From Ampullaceana balthica (Eukaryota > Mollusca > Gastropoda > Lymnaeidae), in NCBI GenBank assembly GCA_944989445.1, contig CALYLW010000057.1:620001-684000 (forward strand): a DNA stretch of 64,000 nucleotides. Reading direction: 5' to 3'. This document shows positions 12,601 to 24,600 of this stretch, in pieces; within the stretch, counting starts at the first letter, position 1; the number at the start of each line of letters is the position of its first letter. Under the pieces are notes generated by a model. It was not told the origin of the DNA and searched no databases. It worked only from the letters and a program-made list of their open reading frames with translations. The translations under genes and the position numbers were made by a program.

Positions 12601-15600
12601 GTTTTTCACGTTTTTTAAAATTTACTTTGCACAAGGACCAACTATCATTAGAGGGAAACATTGCCCCCAACATTTAATATCATTTCTATAGACTTTCCTC
12701 CCATACCAATCAAACAGCAATGCCACGTGAGTTTTGCAGTCTACAATTTTTTTTTAAAAGTAACTGTAAACCAAACGTTTAATTTATATTAAGAACTGCG
12801 AGGCTTCAGATGGATAAAGAGAAGAGGGATAAACAAGACAAGACTAATTTCAGGTAAAAAATCAAGAAATTATTTTAAGCAAAAATACATTTATCAAAAT
12901 TATCTATTATGCAATATTCTTACATTTGAAAAGCATAAATTTGAAAAATAAAAATAAAATTTAAAATCATATATTTTTTTTAAACGTAGAGGGACGTAGA
13001 TAGGACCATTTGACACCATCACAAGGGTGACATCATCACAAGGGGTGACACCATCACAAGGGGTGACACCATCACAAAGGTTGACACCATCACAAGGGGT
13101 GACACCATCACAAAGGGTGACACCATCACAAGGGGTGACACCGTCACAAGGGGTGACACCATCACAAGGGGTGACACCATCACAAAGGGTGACACCATCA
13201 CAAGGGTGACACCATCACAAGGGGTGACACCATCACAAGGGGTGACACCATCACAAGGGGTGACACCATCACAAGGGGTGACACCATAACAAGGGGTGAC
13301 ACCATCACAAAGGGTGACACCATCACAAGGGGTGACACCGTCACAAGGGGTGACACCATCACAAGGGGTGACACCATCACAAGGGTTGACACCATCACAA
13401 GGGTTGACACCATCACAAGGGTGACACCATCACAACGGGTGACACCATCACAAAGGGTGACACCATCACAAAGGGTGACACCATCACAAGTAGTGACACC
13501 ATCACAAAGGGTGATACCATCACAAGGGGTGACACCATCACAAGGGGTGACACCATCACAAGGGGTGACACCATCACAAAGGGTGACACCATCACAAAGG
13601 GTGCCACCAAAATGTAAAATTCTGTATGTTCCCGTTATTAGGCACTGGCAGACTCCGAGGAGGTCTATGGGATAAGTCGTGAGAAGGTGACACCATGAGC
13701 TATCGCACTGCGTTACACCAACCCCATGATGCCTCTGCCCTGGACTCTAGTATTGCAACAATGGAAACACAGTATTTTTTAATATGACCAAAATCTTTAC
13801 CAATCGGTTATATATAATTTTTTTTTATAATCAACCGCTTTGGAAAAATCAAATTAGCTCTCAAAAAAAACTATTATCAGCTAAAAGAGAAAAAAAAATT
13901 CCCCTAAAATGACATGTTTTTCCATGCAGTTTATTATGAACCCAGAAAACTGATTAACAAATAATCTCATCTTTGTTTATTATGCCATTTAGTAATAAAT
14001 AAATAATACCACACTCAAGAAAAGAATAATAATAAAAATAAATAAATCATAAATAAATATTCATTCTAAAAAAATGTTTTCTTTTAAGTTAATTAATGAC
14101 AAGACAATAAACTATAAATCCTGGGATTTAAAAAATCAAGAAAAAGATCGCTCTTCGCCACCCTCGAGACTCCATTAGAAGAAAGAAAATCTCGCATTTT
14201 TTACACGAGGCCCAGATTTATTTATGGTTCATATGACCTCAGGGAAAAAGGGAATTGTTTTTTTTTAAATTGAGTGCGTTATATTTTTTGATATCCAACA
14301 TGACTATGATTTTTTTTTACACAAAATGCGACCTTCGAATTCTTTGACCTCCCCTGAAATAACATCTCCTTGCTCAACCCGTCACGCGCTTGATTTGTGC
14401 CACATATCTTCATTTTTAAGTTTTAATTTTTAAAAACTGTAAAAACCATGTTTTTCACTATAAATCCTTTATGTACGAGACGTAACTAAAAGAATGTTTA
14501 TTATAATACGCAGCGCCAGACCATCGAGAAATACAAAATTGCAGTTGTGTCGTAAAACATGTTTAATATAATGCGCACCGATCAGGAATATGTTTGTAAA
14601 AAGAGTTGTCAATAAAATACGCACCTTATTGCGCGACAGAAAGGTTGTTCAATATAATACGCACCGCGACGCTCTATCTCAAAAAATAGCATGATGCATA
14701 GGAATAAATAAAATAATCTAAAACATCAATAATTTAATTAAGGTACACGCGATCACTCTGCAATTTTGATACATTGTTTTATTATCGGTACAAAACTGCC
14801 TGCAAAATTTCAGCTCGCTAGCTTACGAGCAAGTGGGTTAAAATCGATCAAAAGACTTGGCGACAAGGGCGGGCGGGTGGGCGGCCGCAGACACCACGAG
14901 TTAATATAAAGGATTTTTTAAAAAAAACGATTTCCCTTCCCAAGAACGAACGACTCCTTTTAGTGTTGGTAAATACATGGAATTCATCCATACCCCTTGC
15001 GGCACTCCGTCTGCGACCCACGCATAGATGAACTATATGTTTACACTTCTTCTGCATAAATGGCGCGGAGAGTGGGATAAACACACACGCACTATTTTAG
15101 ATAATGATCATCGCAAACATCATTAAAAGAACCTGGACTACGATTACATCAGCTATCTGCGGGAAAAGTGTGTGTGTGTGTGGGGGGGGGGTTGTTGGGG
15201 GTTGTTGATCATGAAAGCTGTATCATTGTTTGCCAGTGGTTCTTGAATGGCCTCGGGATCCTGTGATCTTTTAGAAAAATGAATTGGGGGTGCCTCCCCC
15301 GCCCCCACCTCCAACAGAAAAAAAATTTAACCCCATAAAAGGTGCGTGGGGTGGTGGAAGTAAGTACATTCCACAAGCGTATATCAAGCGAGCGTTTGGA
15401 CATGTACGCAACTTCGTGTGTACGCGACACGTACGCGCCTTCCCACGCCTCTGGAAAGTGATCGATCTGGGTCTTTGGTGGAGGCCAGATATCGGAGTAT
15501 CGATCAATCGACATTTCGGTGCCCTGGAGTCAATGTTAATTGAACGTCTCTGATTTCACTTTTGTCCGACACTCGCACGAAGATTTCTTAGTTATACCTT

Positions 15601-18600
15601 TAGCATTGGTTTTGTTGTTTGTAGTGTCGGTAATGTTTTATGTGTTTGTATTGTTTATAGTATTTTTATAAAAAACAACACGTTTTAAGTGATTGGAATG
15701 TTTGTTATTGTTTGTAGTGTTAATAATGTTTATATTATAGTGTGTGTTATTTGTCTTGTGTTTTAAAAGTTGGTGACTTTTTATTTTAGAATCACACAAA
15801 ATTGTGAAGACGTTGTGCCAGGGGAGAAGAGACGAAGATCGCTGGGAAGATTTGTAATAGGAATGGGGAGGGGGGATGGGGGTTAGGTCAAAATATATAT
15901 TTTTAGCGGCATTTAAATGTTTTTAAAAATGGGTTTTGAATAGGGTATTCGTGAGCCTGACCAGATGCCAAAAAACAACGAACGTATCGACAAAAAGTCT
16001 TCATCAGTGAAAAAACAAAAGCAAATGGAAGTAAGAAAAGTTAAAACAAAATTATCTGCAGTGTTTCGTCAGTTTAGTACAAGGAGACATCAACTAAAAA
16101 AACATTTAAATTTTCTTAGGTATAAAAACAAAAAGACGTCATCGTTCTCAAAGTTGAACAAAGGGGAAAGTTTACTATCGCTATATTTTAAAACTAAACT
16201 GTACTATCTGAATAGGATATTTATATAATATAAACAATATACTTGATCAGAGGTCAGAAAACGTTATATTCTTCTAGTGCTACACTTTGCTGGGAAAGAG
16301 AGGAATAATTTCTATGAATTTTTATTTTTAAAATATTTTAAAAAATGTTCAAAGCGTCAAACCACAGCTGCTATAATGTGCCTCGAAGATGGTGGCAGTC
16401 GATGTATGATTCCCCGGCCTTTAAAGTTACGCCCCTGAACTATATTAATTATAATGTCCCAATCTCCCGGGCCCCCCTGTGTACAGTACATTTATTACAT
16501 TTTTTAAGAAAATTAATACATTTTTAGAATCTCATTTAGGGGAGGTGTCGGAATGAAATGTTGGTAGCGTTACTTTTACACGGATAATTAAAATAAAAAG
16601 TTGTTAAGTAAGAAGCAGTAATTTCCAACAGTATACATGTAGTATGAACTCTGTTTTGTTCCAGCTCCAGACAGAAAGTGTAGTAAATTTATTTCGCCGA
16701 ATGGCGAGACTAGTTATCTTGTAGCCATAATCAGCTATAGGGTTATCGCTACGGTGTCAATTAGTTGTATGACAAGGTCAGGTATGTGGTATCTACTACA
16801 GGTTTAGTGACACCCCGGGGGCGATTAAAGCTTTTTTTGCCGCTGCCCACCATAAACACGACAAAAATACCATTTCACACCCACTCCGGCATTTAACCCC
16901 CCCCCCTCTCTCTAAATTTCACTGTTGACCACACCCAGCTGCGTTGACTGACAGCTCTGGACTTGTTTATATGACGAGCCAACACTATTTCGCTTCCGTA
17001 TCACATTTCTCTCCCCTGGGTTCCACTTGAGACTTCACATTTTCACCCCATCAATTTCGGCTTGTTTGCAAATCGGAATTTCCCGGTATTCGTGGTTTAA
17101 CGCGACCGTCTCACAACAGCTTACATCTAAAAATATGTATTATAAAACAACACACAACGCCGAAACAAAGGGGCCTGTCTTGTGGATTTGTTGACACAAC
17201 CAACGTGTTGTTTGGCTACTTTGACAGGCGTCGGCGGCCTCAAGTGGTCGGCGTGCGTGTCCATGGCTCAGGGCCCAAAGAGACTTTGTCAGAGCCGCGC
17301 GACCCTCTCGGGCCTCTTTGACTGTTGACTCAGTCTAGGTACGTGTTTGATTTGCCGCACTGATCTGTTCGCAGGCGCTTAGCGCTAGACGGGGGGTGGA
17401 GGTAAGCGGAGACAAGATTCCGGTGCGGATCATGTCTCTCCGACATTGATCTGTGATAGGAAATTTTGATCTTTGGAATAATTTTGAAATCGTTCGATAT
17501 CGGACTATCGGCGTTGGGCCGTTTATTTATCCATAAAAGCTTTTAGTTGTGGGGGTGATGAAGTGTTTATTGTTATTTTTGGTGCACGGTGCCGCAATGT
17601 CGAATGAAACGGATCGTTTCGGCCATCTAAGAAATTCCCCTTTACGGTGAAAGCAAATAAATAGCACATGAGAATTTTGCTCGATAGTGATTCCTTCCTC
17701 GTCACCCCTTCCCCAAAGGTGAACGGCCAAGTGCCATCATACATGTTCGTATTGTTCTCTGCACAAACTTTTCTCGGTGTATTGTTTGTTCCAGAATTTC
17801 TGCGTTTATTGTTAACCAAGAAGCTCGAGGACGCGTTACTTTCGTTAGAGGGTGTCAAAACTCATCAGGGCCAAAGTACAACGCAAGTGCGAGCTTTGTG
17901 GGTATTCCCCCTTGCAATGCTCTTCAGCTAGAACTGATCATTTGAGTGGAGGAAAATCTTGGATGACGTGGGTGAGCTCGAAAGACTTTGTAACAGTGCA
18001 GTGGATCCCGAGCCACGTGAATGTTGACGGCAATGAGAAAGCAGACTCCTTGGCAAAAACCGGGGCGGCCCAGCCCCAACCAGACGTCCCAGTCTCTTAT
18101 CTCGGGGCAAAGACCTGGCTAATGGACCACTTCAGGAACAAGTGGTACCAGGAGTGGGCTGACAACACGACTGCCAGGGGGGTATTCGCTAACATGTCCA
18201 GGCCAAGTCGATTAGACCAGTGGTGGAGTTTGAGTCGCAAACACCAGAGTTTAGAGACTCAAATGCGAACAGAGCACTGCCCAACTAACTCATATTTCAC
18301 CAAGCTAGACCATAACAGGGACTCGAACTGCCGCCATTACAGCCACGCCTCTGAAACAAGTACTACACCTGTTGTCTTCGTGTCCCGCGCCACACATAGC
18401 CGGGGAGGTTATGGACGCAAAAGAGTCACACGTAAAGACAATGTTATATGGCACTGCTCAACAGATGAAGCAGGTTGCCCAGGTATTAGCTAAAGCCTTA
18501 AGAGACTAAATCTCGGGCCAATAGAATCTGTAGAAGAAGAAGTAGGAGAAAGGCAATGATAGCTTCAGCCTTAGAGTTTTCAGTACTGAAATCAATTACA

Positions 18601-21600
18601 AGTTTAGATTCATCCCAAAATGACAATGTTTTTGCAGTGTCATAAAAGGAACCTGACATCTAAAATCTAAGTGATCTTGCACAGCCGCAGATAGGCAAAT
18701 AAACTCAGGTTTAAAGTTTTACAAGGTTTTCATCAACTTGTTAACTTACATCAGCTAGGACAAAGAAACGCTATTCATGACAATGATCTTGTTTTTTGAG
18801 ACTGCAGGAAGAGGGGGAACTTTTGATGATGAAAATCCACGATAAATACTTATCCGCCAGATGGGTGATTTATATTGATAGACGTCTTTCTCAACGTTTT
18901 TACTTGCATTGTTGGAATGGGTTTGTCATTTCTTAGAACGGCATACGTAATATCTCGTTACGTATTGTTACTACTTGTAGACACTGTTTTTCAGCATAAA
19001 TATATAAGTAACAATAAGTTTGCAGACGTTTCAATTAAGGCTAATACTGATTTCAAAAAAAATTGTTCGATTAATCGGGAAATTTTTTAATTAATTTCGA
19101 TTAATTATATTTTTATAACGCATATATAGATCCCGTTACGCCGCGATTCATTATTTCGCGAAATCGGTATAGTCGCGGTAATTCTATTGCTCCCAAATTT
19201 TGTGACGCAACACAGCAAATTCGTTCAGCTATGCAAGAAATAAGGAAGTAAAAAAAAACTTTTTGTATACGTATGCACGTCTAAATAAATAATAATAATA
19301 CTAGGTAAAGGTATGTAAGTAACAAAAAATAAATATTATTAATAAATTGGAAAAAAATATTAGAAATATTTTCTTAAATTTTAATAGAACTTTAATCGAT
19401 CAAATTTATTTTAATCGATTAAATTTTTTAACGATTACTCGATTAATTAATCGTTAATTTCCGCAGCCCCAGTTTTAATATGATAAAGTTGTAAACAAGT
19501 TTTAGTCTTGGTCAAGCCCACTAAACTAATTTAACGCAGTATTAACAAATACCCGTTTATATGAGTATGACCTCACAGCATACTCGGATATTGTACTAGT
19601 ATTTCAATGTATCTGTCCAAGCAAATACCCAGGATATTCCTACTAATAGATTACCGTCACGAAATGAAAAGGTTTATATTGATTTTTGGTTACAAATACG
19701 TGCACATAGTTGATATTTATTTTGAATAGCTTCAGCCTAGCGCAAGCAATATAACGAATAAATGCAGCAAAATTAAAGTTTCCTTTTGCTTATACATGTT
19801 ACTTGCTATTAATTGTCAGGCCAAGGGACTTTATGCGTGATTTTTTTTTATAACCATACCTTTTTTGTTTCTTTTTCTTTTTCTTTTTTTTTGAGTGGGT
19901 AAAAATAATCACATACTAGTGGGGTCACTGAAATGAGTGTATCTAATGCGTGGATGCCCATGTTGATTTAAATATAAAATTGTGTTCTTATTCCACATTA
20001 GGATTATATTTGTTAATCTGGGAAGGATAAAATTTTGTAATCGCACTTTGAAATGATAATAATAATATGAAAAAAAAACTAAATCAAATTTTACATCGAA
20101 GAATTTGTTTTTAAAATAAATAAACCCAGATATCACTAGACATCGCCATCTCACACACAGGTGATAGCGCGGCATCAACAGCTCGGTTATGATGACTTAA
20201 TCTGTAAACGTTGTTAATACTTTAAGGATAGCGATTATCTCCAAGGAGAGGTGCGTCAAGATATCGTGGACAGGTCTGACTTAGAGCATCACAAGCGTAG
20301 CCACAGCATTCACGATACAATTTTTAATAAGGATTTCGTGTAAGATTTCAATTTTTTTGGAGTATTTTATGAGTAGTTGCAGTTTTTATAATTATAATAT
20401 GTAATGCCCAACTTTAAAAAAAATTATTTTATGAAACGTAAATTTATACAAATATTTTATGGTTTTTACAGGTATTTAAAAAAAACATTTATATTTTTAC
20501 ACACACTTTATTAAATATTTCAGGTTATATTGTAATATACGTTATTCACGAAACAATGCAGTTTTTATAATTATTTTATGTAACATTTCCGTTGATTTGT
20601 AAATTTATTTTTATCTATTTTTACAGTCATATGATCCTTTGGCTAGAATTAGCGGCTGATACATTAGCATTGAATGACCATCTGATTGGTCAGTTTTCTT
20701 TTCTACTTTTCAATTATTTGTTTTATCTCGCACAAACTTTTACAAGTTCTTCTGTTTTCTTTGTTCATTTAATTAGGTTTATTTACTAAATTAATCGTGT
20801 GCCTTGTTTTCTTACACCTTGCACTTAGGAGTTTGATCTGTATAAGAGCAAGAATGTCAAAATTCACCCCGAAAGAAGTCTGAATGTTTTCATTTAAGAA
20901 TAAACACAAAGCAAAATAATAATAATAATAATAATAAAATAACTTTAGAATTGAAAAAAAGAAGACATTCACTTATTTCTTAGTCTAGTGTTTTGCAATA
21001 TCGGCATGAACTATCGAGAGAAAATTTGTTCAACCGTTCTCTCAAAATCACGACAATATGACTAGAAATATTTTAAAATCGAATAACAAAAATCATTACC
21101 GCAATGAAGTTCACCAGCAAGCAACCCCCCCCCCACACACACACATTTATCAGTGTCCACGCGCATTGAATGCCGGGAGTGAAATCTGACAAAAATACCA
21201 GACGGGAAAACAAATAATGGGGACCTTCAACAGATTCTAACAGAAATGAAATATCAGCGAGTAAATAGGGTGAACATTGGATTTTCAAGTGAGTTGTAAA
21301 AAGAAGTATGGTTTCGTAAATTGAATTTTATTGTAGAAGGTGGTTTGGTTTTGTTTTAAGTATTTATATAATATATAGATATATAATTTTTGAGGTATTT
21401 GTTTGTGTTGTGTGTTTAGTTTGTGTTGTTTTGGTTGAGATGTTTGGTGTGGTTTGGGGAGGTTTGTGAGGGTTTTTGGGGTTAGTGGGGGGGTTTTGGT
21501 GGGTTGAGGTGTTTTGTGAGGGTTTTGGTTTGTTTTGTGGGGGTTTGAGTGGGGGTTATTTTTTTTTTGTTGGTTGTTGGTTTGTTGGTTGTTTGTTGGT

Positions 21601-24600
21601 GTGTTGGGGGTAGTATTGAGGGGAAAGGGGTGTGGTTGGTGGGTGGATCGAGGAGATAGGGGTAGATAAGAATAGTATTTGAGTATGATGATAAAGGGTT
21701 GGGTTTATGTGTTATTTTTGGGTGATTTATGGGGGGGGGGGTTGATTTATGGAGGTATTTAGTTTATTTTGGTAGGGGGATAGGATTTATTGGAGAGGGG
21801 TTTGTATTTGTATAGAGTAGTTAAAAGGATATATTTAGTAAGGTGATGTGATTATATGGATGTTTGGTTGGATTTTTTGGAGGGTCGGGGGTTTGGAAGG
21901 TTTTGGTGATGGGGTTTTGGGATTTTGGGAGTGGGGGGAGGTTTTAGTTTAGTGCGGTGGAGGTTGATGTTGGTTGATTGGTTATTTTGGGTTTGTTGAG
22001 TGTTATAAAGTTGTTGTTTGGAATTGGTAGGTTTTTATTGATGGGTTGGAGAAAAATAGGATTAGAGTGAATATGGAATAAAAGTAAGATTAAGATATAA
22101 GTAGTATGTTTGTAGGAAGTAGATTATAAGATATTGATTTGTGACTATTTAATTCAAACAAGTCTCTTAGTCTGTGCTTGAGCTATTCGCTAACTTAAAG
22201 ATAGCATTTTGCCACTGGCATAGGGACTAAGCCTAGATTTACGATTTTCATATATCGCTATAGAAATGATATACATCATTGTTAACCCAATTTATGACGT
22301 TTCAATTGTTTTGGCCAGTAATATTACTTGTTACATGACCAGAAATGAAGCAGCTAATGTTTGCTAAACGAATTCAAATTTATTGCAGACTGCTGGTGAA
22401 ATTTCATACTTTTATTGTTAAATAGATTCCGGTTTACAGATCTAAGCATTTTGGGGTAACCTGTGGATAACTCTAATTGAATATCTTAAACGGAGTGTGC
22501 ACATATAATGTAAAAACATGCAATTTAATAGTATAACATAACACGAAAGCCTAGAAGGGAAACCAAGCTTATTGAAATGGGCTCAGCTCAAATAAGTCCA
22601 TTAAAGCCGAAAAGGATCAAATGAAATCTTCAGTTAGAAGTTTATATCACTTCAATGTATCGAAAAAACAAAACGGCAGAAATGACGTTTTGTGATATAA
22701 AAACAGTTGAAAGAAAACAACATGTTTTTCGAAAGATATCTTGCAAGTAAGCAGTTGAAATATTTTCCATATCTAAAGATGCATCTAGAAAATTTTACAC
22801 AATTTGCCCACAATCCTTCAAGTCTTAATTCTTGTTATTACATGCTTCAGCGTAAACAATTACTATTACTATTTGCATTGTTTTTTTTTCTAAAACAAGC
22901 AAGCTTCCACAAACATACTAAAAATGGAGTGATATATCTCACACACGTTATTAAACAGACTTGAGATCAGGTTAATTAGAAGTAAATATTGCCTCAAAGT
23001 GTTTTGTTTTCGACGTATGTACAATCCGCCTATTACTTCGTTTCACTTGAAATCTAAAATGGGTAAATTCCATCTGCAGCCAATTATGTCATGCTTATTT
23101 AATTTACGGGGCTTGAAGCAATTCTTGACTGTATTGTGTTGTTTCCTTCTTACTGTCAAATTAGCTGTATAAATAATACAAAAATAAAACAACAGAACCA
23201 TATTTCTAGTCCCCCCCCCCACACACACACACACTTACACACACAACGATGGGAAGACAACCTACCTGGGCTTTTGTCTGCTCCCCCACTAGTATGACGT
23301 CACGCGTGGCATCGTGAATGGGAATATCCGATATGTAGATGCCCTTGCCAATGAGCTCGTCCAGCTTCTCTACACTGGGGGACCCGAGGAACAAGATGGA
23401 GTCGGTCTCTTGGAGAAATATCATCTGCCCTTTCAACTCCAGGCTCTGGTAGGGAAACATGAAGGTTTTTTGTTAGTTGAAGGTGCTTTTTTTGTCTTCA
23501 TTTCATTAGATACATATTTTACTTTATAAAAGAAGAGTTACGGGTTTATCTGAATTAAATGGAAAGGTTTCTTTCGAGATCATTAAATTATAAATATGCC
23601 GCCACTTTTTGTCCCAACAGCAGCATAATACAATTTATTTGAAACCCTTTCTATTTCTATTATGTTAAATAATGATAACGACTTTTTACTACTGATCTAT
23701 AAGATATGAGAATATAGTCGAATTCCAAAACACATTCGTCGCACTTGATGTTTTTTTTTCTTTTCATGTGGTCAAATGTTCAATGAATCGTTTACATGCT
23801 ATTTTATATTACAATAAATGTCTGCAATTAGTTAGTGGAGACAGAGGCGTTACTAGGGTGTTCGTGTGGATGTGGACCGCACAGCGTGACAAGGGGTGAC
23901 ACCACTGACACCACCATGTAAAATTCCTATATGTTCCTGTTATTTAGAGCCGGAAGAATTTGTTTTCCGCACCAACAATAAACACATTAATGGAAACAAG
24001 TATTATGACCTTCATGATGTGAGTTTTATTACCACAAAGCGATACAGAAATGTGTAGATTTTCATGCGTATATATAAATATAAATAAACTAGGTTGTTGT
24101 GGGGCGCCTACGGCCGTCACATTTTTTCTCAAAAGCCCAAGTAACTTACGTGAATGTTATTGCGTGCGTTCGAATCAGTGTGTCCAGGGGCGCCCACAGC
24201 CTTGAAAAAAATTGACGCACACCTTCCCGTCTCCTATTATCATTGATCAGCGCTTCTTAAGCATATACTGATACATAAATGTCACCACATGCCTTGACTC
24301 ATGTCTCATATTAGCAAAAGTACTCAAGCAAATAAAAAAAGCAAAACAGGCATATTGTTAATCATTTTTTCTATTTCACCAATATTTCAAACATTTTACG
24401 CAAAGAATGGGCTACAAACATAATCTAGCCTAAGTATATTTACCGTCATATACCTTACGTAAACACGTTGCTTTGCAAATCAGTCATCATTGTCAAAGGC
24501 AAACACAATTCTACGATGTCCTTGTGGCATGGAAGTCTTTTATGACTTTAGTGACGTCAGGAAATATGTCGGTGTGAACATGCAGCAGCGCCAGAGCTGA

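Larger units (their letters stand above)
6610..12663. mobile_element. hAT-like miniature element (CAATGTTCCC ends) split by nested insertions
   Basis: Left end CAATGTTCCCTTTAAGCTGC at 6610, right end TTAGAGGGAAACATTG closing at 12663. The 8 bases outside both ends are identical, CCCCCAAC (6602-6609 and 12664-12671), the TSD length of hAT transposons. Only the outer parts (6610-6741 and about 12612-12663) belong to this element; the rest is later insertion. Other copies: 27293-27430, 30349-30545, 55449-55620. Confidence 0.9.

Noticed and set aside
13007..13608. Long open frames on both strands with repeats like [10 protein letters not shown] and [11 protein letters not shown]
   Set aside because: They are translations of an 18-bp minisatellite; the period is a multiple of 3, so every frame without a stop stays open.
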